The notes under the pieces: generated by a model
What the model saw: only the letters and a program-made list of their open reading frames with translations
What the model was told of the DNA's origin: nothing
Database searches by the model: none
Translations under genes and position numbers: made by a program
Assembly: GCF_001939045.1 (NCBI RefSeq)
Contig: NZ_MKIM01000023.1
Span: forward strand, 1 to 64,000
Reading direction: 5' to 3'
DNA from: Rhizobium oryziradicis
GTDB lineage: Bacteria; Pseudomonadota; Alphaproteobacteria; Rhizobiales; Rhizobiaceae
Length of the DNA stretch: 64,000 nucleotides
Shown here: in pieces, positions 16,603 to 24,845 of the stretch
Position numbering within the stretch: the first letter of the stretch is position 1
Layout of the letters: each line of letters opens with the position of its first letter

Positions 16603-18345
16603 ATGAGCGTTGATCCCATCACCCTCTCCGTCATCCAGTCGGGCCTGCAACAGGTGTGCGACGAGATGGATCTTTCCTTTTCACGCGCTGCTTTTTCGCC
16701 GGTGATTGCCGAGGCCAATGACCGCTCGGACGGGATTTATTCGGCCATTGATGGTGCGCTGATTGCCCAAGGCTCCAGCGGCTTGCCGGTGTTTGTTGGC
16801 ACCATGCAATATTCCACCCGCGTGCTGATTGAGATGATTGCCAATGGCAAGGCCGCAGCACCCCAGCCCGGTGACATCTATATCGTCAATGATCCTTACC
16901 TTGGCGGCACCCATTTGATGGATGTGCGCTTTGCCATGCCGGTCTATCGGGATGGAGAAATTTTTTGCTGGCTGTCCAACACCGGCCATTGGCCGGATAC
17001 GGGTGGGGCGGTGCCGGGTGGCTTTTCGGCTTCTGCCACCTCGGTGGAGCAAGAGGGATTGCGCCTGCCGCCGGTGCGCTTGTTCAAGCAAGGCGTGCTG
17101 GATCAAGAGATTTACGCCATCATCTGCTCCAATATCCGGGTGTCCGAGCAGCGGATTGGCGATGTAAAGGCGCAAGCCGCCGCCCTTCTGGTTGGCGAAA
17201 AACGCCTCACGCGGCTGCTGGACCGCTATGGTGATGCGACGGTCAACGAGGCGATTGCCGAGTTGCGCCGCCGATCAGAGGAGCAGATGCGGGCTTGCAT
17301 CAAGCTGATCCCGGATGGTGCCTACACCTCCACCGCCTATGTCGATAGCGATGGCGTGGTGGATGAACCACTGGAAATTCGCTTGAGCATCACCGCCAAA
17401 TCTGGCGAATTGACCTTCGATTTTACCGGCTCGTCCAAGCCGTGTATTGGCCCGATGAACTCGGTTTTGGCCACGACGCTGTCTTCGGTCTATCTGGCCA
17501 TGCGCCATATCTTCCCGGATGTGCCTATTTCGGCAGGCGCATTTGAGCCACTGAACGTGATCCGACCCGTCGGCACCTTTTTAGACGCGCACTATCCAAG
17601 ACCGGTGTCTGGTTGTGCGGCAGAAGTCAGCCAGCGCATTGCCGAAGCGGTGTTTGCCGCCCTTGTTGAGGCCTTGCCCGATCGCGTTACCGCATCGCCT
17701 GCCGGTAGCTCCGGCAATTTTGCGCTGGGCGGTTTCGATCAAGAGCGCAATCAGGGTTATGTGATGTATCAAATTTCCGGCGGCGGTTATGGCGGAAATT
17801 CTGATCATGATGGGCTGGCCAATGGCTGCTCCACCATTGGCATTTCCAAGGCTCCGCCTGTGGAAATCATGGAGCAGCAATATCCGGTGCTCTATCACCG
17901 CTATGCGCTGCGCGAAGGCTCCGGCGGCGCGGGCTACCATCGCGGCGGCTTTGGCCTTGATTATGAGATCGAGCTGCGGCGCGGGCAGGCAACCGCAAGC
18001 TTTGTCATGGATCACGGCCGCTTTGGCCCACCCGGTGCGCTGGGTGGCAAGGATGGTGCGCCCAACTGCGTGCAGGTGTTCAAGGATGGCGAGGTGATCG
18101 TACCGGTGCATTTGTCCAAGGCCCAGGATATTCCGCTCACCCCCGGTGATCGTGTGCGGGTCATGACGCCGGGCGGCGGCGGTTATGGCGATCCGCTGCG
18201 CCGCGATTGCGAAAGTGTTGCGCGAGATGTGCGCATGGGCCGCTATACACCCGATCAAGCCGAACATTTGTTTGGCGTCCTGCTGATGTCAAATTATGAG
18301 GTTGATGAGCAAGCGACCAAGGCTTGCCGCGCCGCCAGAGGGTGA
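16603..18345 (+). CDS. hydantoinase/oxoprolinase B subunit (HyuB type)
   Basis: 580 residues from ATG 16603, preceded by GGAGG, one base after the hyuA stop. Family motifs: FSRAAFSPVIAEANDRSDGIYS near the start, IVNDPYLGGTHLMDVRF, FDFTGSSKPCIGPMNS, GGYGGNSDHDG and the C-terminal MTPGGGGYGDPLRRD. It is the partner of HyuA and carries out the second half of ATP-dependent ring hydrolysis or carboxylation. It ends the operon; a terminator follows. Confidence 0.88.
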   Translation: MSVDPITLSVIQSGLQQVCDEMDLSFSRAAFSPVIAEANDRSDGIYSAIDGALIAQGSSGLPVFVGTMQYSTRVLIEMIANGKAAAPQPGDIYIVNDPYLGGTHLMDVRFAMPVYRDGEIFCWLSNTGHWPDTGGAVPGGFSASATSVEQEGLRLPPVRLFKQGVLDQEIYAIICSNIRVSEQRIGDVKAQAAALLVGEKRLTRLLDRYGDATVNEAIAELRRRSEEQMRACIKLIPDGAYTSTAYVDSDGVVDEPLEIRLSITAKSGELTFDFTGSSKPCIGPMNSVLATTLSSVYLAMRHIFPDVPISAGAFEPLNVIRPVGTFLDAHYPRPVSGCAAEVSQRIAEAVFAALVEALPDRVTASPAGSSGNFALGGFDQERNQGYVMYQISGGGYGGNSDHDGLANGCSTIGISKAPPVEIMEQQYPVLYHRYALREGSGGAGYHRGGFGLDYEIELRRGQATASFVMDHGRFGPPGALGGKDGAPNCVQVFKDGEVIVPVHLSKAQDIPLTPGDRVRVMTPGGGGYGDPLRRDCESVARDVRMGRYTPDQAEHLFGVLLMSNYEVDEQATKACRAARG

Positions 18346-18353
18346 CGGGGCCT

Positions 18354-18399
18354 CAAACCACATGCAGTCATGGCAAAACGCGCGTGTGGTTTGTTTTTC
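18354..18399 (+). terminator. terminator of the reductase-hyuAB operon
   Basis: CAAACCACA (18354-18362) pairs perfectly with TGTGGTTTG (18385-18393), followed by TTTTTC, nine bases after the hyuB stop codon. Confidence 0.7.
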
Positions 18400-18412
18400 A
18401 GGCAATAAAAGA

Positions 18413-18508
18413 CCGGCTTCGTTGCGATAGGAGGCGGATTCATCCAGCAGCGCATCGGGGATGATCCTTTCACCATCCTTGGCAATTTTGAGACGCACGC
18501 GGTGCCCA
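18413..18508 (-). pseudogene. remnant of hpaR (copy 1)
   Basis: The segment reading CGTTGCGATAGGAGGCGGAT and then TCATCCAGCAG is nearly identical to the 3' part of intact hpaR at 37501-37535. It resumes after an internal deletion with GATGATC and GGCAATTTTGAGACGCACGC, matching hpaR near 37620-37665. It then jumps directly into the hpaA-hpaB promoter block. The 5' part of hpaR and all of hpaA are missing here. It cannot encode a working protein. Confidence 0.75.
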
Positions 18509-18603
18509 TCCGCCGAAAAAAGTACAATTGATTTTGTCATTCTGTCCATGGTTGACGCGAATGGCACGGGCTACGGTTTGATCATCTCAAGGGAGGAACT
18601 GAG
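18509..18603 (+). promoter_or_regulatory. hpaB promoter region (copy 1 of a duplicated block)
   Basis: This block is almost the same as 38912-39015: GTACAATTGATTTTGTCATT with GTCCATGGTTGAC, GGGCTACGGTTTGATCA and CAAGGGAGGAACTGAG before ATG. It carries the hpaB ribosome binding site (GGGAGGA). By comparison with enterobacterial hpa clusters it is likely activated by the AraC-type HpaA and repressed by HpaR; the exact sites cannot be assigned by eye. Confidence 0.6.
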
Positions 18604-20169
18604 ATGAAAGCCGAAGATTTCCGCAGCGAAACCACACGTCCATTGACAGGGGCCGAATATATCGTGTCGCTGCGCGATGGCCGCGAAGTCTATATCAATG
18701 GTGAGCGCGTTGACGATGTCACCACCCATCCATCCATGCGCAATTCGGTGCGCTCTCTGGCACGGCTTTATGACGCGTTGCACGATCCGGCCACCAAGGA
18801 TGTGTTGACCGCACCCACCGATACCGGCAACGGCGGCTATACCCATAAATTTTTCAAGCATGCCAGTTCGGTCGATGATCTGGTTGGTCAGCAGGGTGCC
18901 ATCACGGAATGGGCGCGCATGACCTATGGCTGGATGGGCCGCACGGCCGATTATAAAGCCTCGCTGATGAACACATTGAGCGTCAATGCCGAATGGTATG
19001 GCGATTATGCCGATAATGCCCGCGCATGGCACAAGCGCACCCAGGAATCGGCGCTGTTTCTCAACCATGCCATCGTCAATCCGCCCATTGACCGGCATAA
19101 ACCCGCCGAGCATGTGAAGGACGTTTTCGTGCACGTCACGAAAGAGACTGATGCGGGCGTTTATGTCTCTGGTGCCAAGGTGGTGGCCACCTCATCGGCA
19201 CTGACCCATTACAATCTTCTGGCCCAGGCATCGGCCACCGTGACAGAAGACCCATCCTTGTCGCTCACCTTCATCGCGCCCATGAATGCGCCGGGCATCA
19301 AGATGTTCTGCCGCACATCCTATGAGGAAGCGTCAAACCGGCTGGGTCAGCCGTTTGACTACCCACTGTCGTCGCGCTTTGACGAGAATGATGCCATTCT
19401 GGTGCTTGATAACGTGTTTGTGCCTTGGGAGGACATTCTGATTTACAAGGATGCCAAGCGTATCCTGTCGTTTACGGTCATGTCCGGGTTTATGCAGGGC
19501 TTCTGCTTTCAGGGCTGCGGTCGCTTTATCGTCAAGCTGGAGTTTTTGGCGGGTCTGCTGGCCAAGGCGCTGCGCGCCACTGGCGGCGATGCGTTTCGCG
19601 GCAATCAGGCCATGCTGGGCGAGGTGATTGCCCTGCGCCACAAGTTCAAGGCGTTTTATGATGCCATGGCACGCAATCCGCAAGACTGGGTGGGCGGTGC
19701 GAAGCTGCCCAACCTCGAAGCGGCCCTATGCTACCGTGCTTTCATGTCGGATGCCTATCCGCGCATTATCGACCTGATCCGCCGCTCCGTGGCGTCGGGC
19801 CTGATTTATCTGCCGTCATCGGCCAAGGATTTCGCCAACCCGCAGATTGATCGCTATTTGGCGCAATATGTGCGCGGCTCCAATGATATGGGCCACAAGG
19901 AGCGCATCAAGATCATGAAATTGCTGTGGGATGCGACCGGCACGGAATTTGGTGGCCGTCACGCGCTCTACGAGTTGAACTATGCGGGCACGCCGGAAGA
20001 TGTGCGCCTTCAGGTGCTGAAGGGTGCCGAGAAAGGCAGGGTTCTGCGCGATATGGAAGCGCTGGTGGACACCTGCATGAGCGATTATGACGAGCACGGC
20101 TGGACGGGTAACACCTGGCTCCAACCTCTTGATGGCCGTGCAGATCCCATACGTGATGCTGCGGAATAA
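18604..20169 (+). CDS. hpaB: 4-hydroxyphenylacetate 3-monooxygenase, oxygenase component
   Basis: 521-residue FADH2-dependent hydroxylase of the HpaB/PheA family, converting 4-hydroxyphenylacetate to 3,4-dihydroxyphenylacetate. Family stretches: TRPLTGAEYIVSLRDGREVY at the N-terminus, SVNAEWYGDYADNARAW, NPPIDRHKP, FDENDAILVLDNVFVPWED and HGWTGNTWLQP near the C-terminus. The length matches the family. It is first in the catabolic run hpaBCFEDGH, with GGGAGGAACTGAG upstream. It takes reduced flavin from the adjacent HpaC. Confidence 0.93.
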   Translation: MKAEDFRSETTRPLTGAEYIVSLRDGREVYINGERVDDVTTHPSMRNSVRSLARLYDALHDPATKDVLTAPTDTGNGGYTHKFFKHASSVDDLVGQQGAITEWARMTYGWMGRTADYKASLMNTLSVNAEWYGDYADNARAWHKRTQESALFLNHAIVNPPIDRHKPAEHVKDVFVHVTKETDAGVYVSGAKVVATSSALTHYNLLAQASATVTEDPSLSLTFIAPMNAPGIKMFCRTSYEEASNRLGQPFDYPLSSRFDENDAILVLDNVFVPWEDILIYKDAKRILSFTVMSGFMQGFCFQGCGRFIVKLEFLAGLLAKALRATGGDAFRGNQAMLGEVIALRHKFKAFYDAMARNPQDWVGGAKLPNLEAALCYRAFMSDAYPRIIDLIRRSVASGLIYLPSSAKDFANPQIDRYLAQYVRGSNDMGHKERIKIMKLLWDATGTEFGGRHALYELNYAGTPEDVRLQVLKGAEKGRVLRDMEALVDTCMSDYDEHGWTGNTWLQPLDGRADPIRDAAE

Positions 20170-20181
20170 GGAGAGGGTATG

Positions 20182-20697
20182 ATGCTCCATGCTCCTGTTT
20201 CTCAAGCGGCGTTTCGTAATGCGATGGCGCGGGTCTGCGCGCCGGTGAATATCATCACCACCAATGGACCTGCCGGGCGCGGCGGGTTTACCGCCACCGC
20301 CATGTGCCCGGTCACAGATGAGCCGCCAACCTTGCTGGTGTGCATGAACAGCCGCTCGGCCCAGACGGCATTGTTTATGGAAAACCGTCGCTTTTGCGTG
20401 AATGTCCTCACAGGTGATCACAAGGATCTGGCGGGCTTTTTTGCCGGACGCGAGCCGGATATGGCGTCCCGCTTTGCAGCCGGTGACTGGGTGGACTTTG
20501 CCTCCGGCAATCAGGCTTTGGCCGATGCGATTGTGTCGTTTGATTGCCTTTTGAAGGAAGCCCGTCTGGTCGGGACACACAATATCCTGATCGGCGAGGT
20601 CGTTGAAATCCGTGCCCGTCGTGATGGCCATGCGCTGCTTTATGTCGACCGCAGTTTTGTCAATGGTCCATCCCTTGCCATGGCTTTGGAGCAATAA
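20182..20697 (+). CDS. hpaC: flavin reductase component of 4-hydroxyphenylacetate 3-monooxygenase
   Basis: About 171 residues, flavin-reductase-like split barrel: FRNAMARVCAPVNIITTNGP, GFTATAMCPVTDEPPTLLVC, RFCVNVLTGDH and DCLLKEARLVGTHNILIGEV. It supplies FADH2 to HpaB using NAD(P)H. Two ATG codons (20179 and 20182) follow GGAGAGGG, so the start is uncertain by one codon. Only 9 bases separate hpaB from the first ATG, indicating co-transcription. Confidence 0.92.
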   Translation: MLHAPVSQAAFRNAMARVCAPVNIITTNGPAGRGGFTATAMCPVTDEPPTLLVCMNSRSAQTALFMENRRFCVNVLTGDHKDLAGFFAGREPDMASRFAAGDWVDFASGNQALADAIVSFDCLLKEARLVGTHNILIGEVVEIRARRDGHALLYVDRSFVNGPSLAMALEQ

Positions 20698-20722
20698 TGA
20701 TGGCTGAATGAACTGTGGTGGC

Positions 20723-20766
20723 TTGACACCGTCGCCAATATACTTAACATGATAAATATATTGGCG
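20723..20766 (+). promoter_or_regulatory. internal promoter with perfect inverted repeat before hpaF
   Basis: TTGACA (20723-20728) overlaps the start of a region with 10-bp arms CGCCAATATA (20733-20742) and TATATTGGCG (20757-20766), 14 bases apart. The placement fits an operator over a second promoter driving hpaFEDGH. HpaR is the natural candidate regulator, but another factor is possible. Confidence 0.5.
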
Positions 20767-20797
20767 AAAGCGCCAAGCGATCAGCGGTGGAGGAGTT

Positions 20798-21190
20798 ATG
20801 CCGCATTTTAACATCGAATATTCGGCCAACCTCGTTGACCGCGTCGATTTCAATGCGCTCTGTGTGCGTATTCTGGATGAGCTTTTGGCAACCGGCCTGT
20901 TTGAAACCGGTGCCGTGCGGGTTCGCGCCTTTGGCGCGCAAGCCTATGCCATTGCCGACCGGTTGCCCGAAAATGCTTTTATCGACATGTCGTTGCGGGT
21001 TGGTGTCGGGCGCAGTGCCGAGGATAAAAAGCGGGTGGGCGAGCGTATTTTTGCCGCGGTGACCGAAGAACTCGCCACCTTGTTTGAGACGCCGCATTTC
21101 GCGCTGACGCTGGAGATCCGTGAGATCGATCCGGACCTGAGCTGGAAAAAGAACACCATCCATCCGAGGTTGCGACAAAAGACCGGCTGA
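20798..21190 (+). CDS. hpaF: 5-carboxymethyl-2-hydroxymuconate delta-isomerase
   Basis: 130 residues. It begins MPHFNIEYSANL, so after Met removal Pro1 is the catalytic base used by this tautomerase-like family. It continues AFGAQAYAIADRLPENAFIDMSLRVGVGR and ends LTLEIREIDPDLSWKKNTIH, typical of HpaF. It isomerises 5-carboxymethyl-2-hydroxymuconate in homoprotocatechuate meta-cleavage. GGAGGAG lies upstream. Confidence 0.92.
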   Translation: MPHFNIEYSANLVDRVDFNALCVRILDELLATGLFETGAVRVRAFGAQAYAIADRLPENAFIDMSLRVGVGRSAEDKKRVGERIFAAVTEELATLFETPHFALTLEIREIDPDLSWKKNTIHPRLRQKTG

Positions 21191-21286
21191 CCACCCCATT
21201 TTGTCCCCCTTTCAACAAAGATTGATGCGCAACAGGGCGACAGTAGGCTGGCTTGTCTGTTGCTGGAGCAAGAATACGGAGAGACC

Positions 21287-22804
21287 ATGTCCAAGCTTGA
21301 CGACAATATTCAAAAGGCGAAGAATTACCTTGGCCGTTTTGCGCAAGATGGTGTTTTGAACCACATCAATGGTGAGGCGATTGCGGCCCTTGATGGCACG
21401 ACATTTGAAACGATCTCGCCGGTTGATCTTAAACCCTTAGGCAAAGTCGCCCACGGCAAGGCCGCCGATATAGATCTGGCGGCCAAGGCGGCCAAGGCGG
21501 CATTTCCGGCCTGGGCGGCCATGGCAGGTGATGTGCGCAAAAAGCTGCTGCACAAAATTGCCGATGCCATTGAGACGCGCGCCGAAGAAATCGCCTTTGT
21601 CGAGGCGATGGACACCGGACAATCGCTGAAATTCATGGCGAAAGCCGCTTTGCGCGGGGCAGAAAACTTTCGCTTTTTCGCCGATCGCGCCCCGGAAGCG
21701 CGGGATGGCAAGAGCATTCGCGCACCCGGTCAGGTCAATGTCACCACCCGCGCGCCCATTGGTCCGGTGGGCATTATCACGCCGTGGAACACGCCGTTCA
21801 TGCTGTCCACGTGGAAAATTGCGCCAGCATTGGCCGCCGGCTGCACCATTGTTCATAAGCCGGCAGAGTTTTCGCCGCTCACCGCCCGCCTTCTGGTGGA
21901 GATTGCTGAAGAGGCAGGTCTGCCAAAGGGTGTGTGGAACCTGGTCAATGGTTTGGGAGAGGATGCAGGCAAGGCGCTGACCGAGCATCCTCTGATCAAG
22001 GCGATTGGTTTTGTTGGCGAAAGCCGCACCGGATCGATGATCATGAAACAGGGTGCGGATACGCTCAAGCGCGTGCATTTTGAGCTGGGGGGCAAAAATC
22101 CGGTGATCGTCTTTGCCGACGCCGATCTGGAGCGGGCAGCGGACGCTGCCGTGTTCATGATTTACTCGCTGAACGGCGAGCGCTGCACCTCGTCGTCACG
22201 CTTGCTGGTCGAGGCCAGTATCTACGACACATTCACCGCGCTGGTGGCGGAAAAAGCCAAGCGCATCAAGGTTGGTCATCCGCTGGACCCGGAAACGGTG
22301 ATTGGGCCGCTGGTGCATCCTGTGCATGAGAAGAAGGTGCTCGAATATATCGCCATTGGCAAGTCGGAAGGGGCGACAGTTGCGGCCGGTGGCACGAAGT
22401 TCGACGGTCCCGGCGGCGGTTGTTATGTCTCGCCAACCCTGTTTACCGGTGCCAACAACCAGATGCGCATAGCCCAGGAGGAAATTTTTGGCCCGGTGCT
22501 GACAGCCATTCCGTTCACCGATGAGGCCGAAGCGCTTGCGATTGCCAATGATGTTCAATACGGCCTGACCGGCTATCTGTGGACATCCGATGTCACCCGC
22601 GCCTTCCGCTTCACCGATCATCTTGAGGCCGGGATGATCTGGGTGAATTCCGAGAATGTACGCCATCTGCCAACGCCGTTCGGTGGTGTTAAAAATTCCG
22701 GCATTGGCCGTGATGGCGGCGACTGGTCGTTCGATTTCTACATGGAAACCAAGAACATCGCCTTTGCGACCACGGCTCATGCCATTCCCAGACTCGGCGG
22801 CTGA
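21287..22804 (+). CDS. hpaE: 5-carboxymethyl-2-hydroxymuconate semialdehyde dehydrogenase
   Basis: 505-residue aldehyde dehydrogenase. Catalytic elements: TPWNTP with Asn168, FELGGKNP with Glu266 and NGERCTSSSRL with Cys300. It oxidises the HpaD ring-cleavage product (a semialdehyde) to the diacid using NAD+. The ATG at 21287 with CGGAGAGACC upstream is preferred to the upstream in-frame start at 21260. Position between hpaF and hpaD supports the specific assignment. Confidence 0.92.
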   Translation: MSKLDDNIQKAKNYLGRFAQDGVLNHINGEAIAALDGTTFETISPVDLKPLGKVAHGKAADIDLAAKAAKAAFPAWAAMAGDVRKKLLHKIADAIETRAEEIAFVEAMDTGQSLKFMAKAALRGAENFRFFADRAPEARDGKSIRAPGQVNVTTRAPIGPVGIITPWNTPFMLSTWKIAPALAAGCTIVHKPAEFSPLTARLLVEIAEEAGLPKGVWNLVNGLGEDAGKALTEHPLIKAIGFVGESRTGSMIMKQGADTLKRVHFELGGKNPVIVFADADLERAADAAVFMIYSLNGERCTSSSRLLVEASIYDTFTALVAEKAKRIKVGHPLDPETVIGPLVHPVHEKKVLEYIAIGKSEGATVAAGGTKFDGPGGGCYVSPTLFTGANNQMRIAQEEIFGPVLTAIPFTDEAEALAIANDVQYGLTGYLWTSDVTRAFRFTDHLEAGMIWVNSENVRHLPTPFGGVKNSGIGRDGGDWSFDFYMETKNIAFATTAHAIPRLGG

Positions 22805-22866
22805 TCAACAATCAAGAACACATATGAGTGTCTGTTTTGAACAACAGATGGACGGAGGAACTGACC

Positions 22867-23847
22867 ATGGCACTACCCACACCCAATCTTTATCCACCCT
22901 TCAATATCGTGCGTCTGAGCCATGTTGAATTTGGCGTGAAGGATCTGGCCAAATCGCGGGCGTTTTATGTGGATACGCTCGGTTTGCAGGTGACGGATGA
23001 AACATCCGAGGTGATCTATCTGCGCGCCATGGAAGAGCGCGGCCATCATTGCATCGTGCTGCGCAAATCGGCGTTTTCCGAAGCGCGTGACCTTGGCTTC
23101 AAGGTTTTTGATGAGGAGGAACTGGATAAGGCCGCGCATTTCTTCAAGGCCAAGGGCCTGCCAGTGGAATGGGTTGAGCGGCCCTATCAGGCGCGCACGT
23201 TCCGCACGCGTGATCCCCATGGTATTCCGCTGGAGTTCTATGCCCGGATGGATCGTTTGCCGCCCATTCACCAGCAATATGCCCTTTACCGGGGCGTCAA
23301 GCCGCTGCGCATCGACCACTTCAACTGCTTCTCCTCCAACGTGGATGAATCCGTTGCCTTCTACAACGAAATTGGTTTTCGCGTTACAGAATATACCGCT
23401 GATGAAGAAACCGGCCGCCTGTGGGCCGCGTGGACCCACCGAAAGGGCGGCGTACACGACATCGCCTTCACCAATGGCACCGGCCCGCGCCTGCACCATA
23501 CCGCGTTCTGGGTGCCAACGCCGCTCAATATCATTGATCTGCTCGACTTGATGGCGACCACCGGTTGGGTTGCCAATATCGAGCGCGGCCCGGGCCGCCA
23601 CGGCATTTCCAATGCCTTCTTCCTCTACATTCTCGATCCGGATGGCCACCGCATCGAGATCTATTGCTCGGATTATCAGACGGTTGATCCTGACCTTGAG
23701 CCGATCAAATGGGATCTGAAAGACCCGCAGCGCCAGACCCTTTGGGGTGCCGCTGCACCACGCTCGTGGTTTGAACATGGCAGCACATTTGCCGGGACGG
23801 ATGTGCGCCACTCCGACCTCAAGGCGCAGCCGATCATCGCGCCTTAA
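22867..23847 (+). CDS. hpaD: 3,4-dihydroxyphenylacetate 2,3-dioxygenase
   Basis: 326-residue type I extradiol dioxygenase of two vicinal-oxygen-chelate domains. The second domain carries the metal ligands: His151 (RIDHFNC), His210 or His211 (RLHHTAFW) and Glu264 (HRIEIYCS). It cleaves homoprotocatechuate next to the hydroxyl pair. The ATG at 22867 follows GGAGGAACTGACC; an earlier in-frame ATG would add 13 unrelated residues. It ends just before a foreign dehydrogenase fragment. Confidence 0.93.
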   Translation: MALPTPNLYPPFNIVRLSHVEFGVKDLAKSRAFYVDTLGLQVTDETSEVIYLRAMEERGHHCIVLRKSAFSEARDLGFKVFDEEELDKAAHFFKAKGLPVEWVERPYQARTFRTRDPHGIPLEFYARMDRLPPIHQQYALYRGVKPLRIDHFNCFSSNVDESVAFYNEIGFRVTEYTADEETGRLWAAWTHRKGGVHDIAFTNGTGPRLHHTAFWVPTPLNIIDLLDLMATTGWVANIERGPGRHGISNAFFLYILDPDGHRIEIYCSDYQTVDPDLEPIKWDLKDPQRQTLWGAAAPRSWFEHGSTFAGTDVRHSDLKAQPIIAP

Positions 23848-23850
23848 GCG

Positions 23851-23955
23851 CTGTTTGGCGGTGTCAAATCCTCTGGCCTTGGTCGCGAAGGGGCCAAACA
23901 TGGAATCGGCGACTTCATTGAAATCAAGGATGTCTGCCTCGGCGGCATTGTGTAA
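23851..23955 (+). pseudogene. C-terminal remnant of a succinate-semialdehyde-type dehydrogenase
   Basis: The hpaD-hpaG gap encodes an open frame [20 protein letters not shown] followed by [14 protein letters not shown] and a stop. This is the C-terminus typical of GabD-like aldehyde dehydrogenases (FGGVKQSGLGREGS...). No start and no upstream domains remain, so it is a 3' fragment of a lost gene, 35 codons long. It is not a copy of hpaE, whose C-terminus differs (NIAFATTAHAIPRLGG). Confidence 0.75.
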
Positions 23956-23968
23956 AGGCAATTTACCC

Positions 23969-24844
23969 ATGAAAAACCACCCCAAATTTGCCAGCTTTAC
24001 CACCGGGCAAAGACAGGCCTATGGCCTCATCATCGATGGCGGTGTGATTGATCTCGCGGCCCGCTTTGCCACGCGCTATCCGACGCTCATGGATGTGGTG
24101 GTGGCCAATGCATTCAACGAAGTGCTGGAGACTTCTGCTGATCTGAAGCCGGATTTTCCACTCAGTGCCATCACCTTTGATATTCCGCTTGCCAACCCGG
24201 AAAAACTGATCTGTGTTGGCGTCAATTTTCCCGATCGCAATGAGGAATATAAGGACGGGCAGGCGGCTCCGACAAATCCATCGTTGTTCATCCGCTTTCC
24301 CCGTTCTTTCACCGGTCATGACCGGCCGTTGATCCGCCCGCCGGAAAGTCACCAACTGGATTATGAAGGTGAAATCACCATTGTCATCGGCAAAGCCGGA
24401 CGCCGTATTGCCGAAGCCGAGGCCTTGTCACACATTGCAGCATTGACGCTGTGCAATGAAGGCACGCTGCGCGATTGGGTGCGTCATGCCAAGTTTAACG
24501 TCACACAGGGCAAAAATTTCGATGCTTCAGGCTCTATCGGTCCTTGGTTGGTGCCATTTACCGATGAAAGCCAATTGGCCGACATCAGGCTTGAAACCCG
24601 TGTGAATGGAGAGGTGCGCCAAAGCGATCGTACCAGCCGGATGATTTTCTCGTTCCGCAAGATTATCAATTACATCTCGACCTTTACCACATTGGTTCCG
24701 GGCGATGTCATTGTCTGTGGCACGCCAACCGGCGCGGGCGCACGCTTCGATCCACCGATTTGGCTCAAGCCCGGCGATGTGGTTGAGGTTGAGGCCGAAG
24801 GCATTGGCTTGTTGCGCAACACAATTGCAGATGAGGTGCTCTAG
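23969..24844 (+). CDS. fumarylacetoacetate hydrolase-family protein (HpaG-like)
   Basis: 291 residues, one FAH domain: ICVGVNFPDRNEEY, HQLDYEGEITIVIGK (acidic metal-site motif), GSIGPWLVPF and VIVCGTPTGAGARFDPP. In this pathway FAH-fold HpaG decarboxylates 5-oxo-pent-3-ene-1,2,5-tricarboxylate and isomerises the product. Enterobacterial HpaG is a fusion of two such domains, but only one is present here. It may do both steps, or the other half may be elsewhere. The ATG at 23969 has only a weak AAAGG upstream. Confidence 0.82.
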   Translation: MKNHPKFASFTTGQRQAYGLIIDGGVIDLAARFATRYPTLMDVVVANAFNEVLETSADLKPDFPLSAITFDIPLANPEKLICVGVNFPDRNEEYKDGQAAPTNPSLFIRFPRSFTGHDRPLIRPPESHQLDYEGEITIVIGKAGRRIAEAEALSHIAALTLCNEGTLRDWVRHAKFNVTQGKNFDASGSIGPWLVPFTDESQLADIRLETRVNGEVRQSDRTSRMIFSFRKIINYISTFTTLVPGDVIVCGTPTGAGARFDPPIWLKPGDVVEVEAEGIGLLRNTIADEVL

Positions 24845-24845
24845 G

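Noticed and set aside
19816..20853. 345-codon minus-strand open frame opposite hpaB/hpaC
   Set aside because: Antisense to two well-recognised genes; high-GC third-position bias produces such long shadows; no ribosome binding site or domain.
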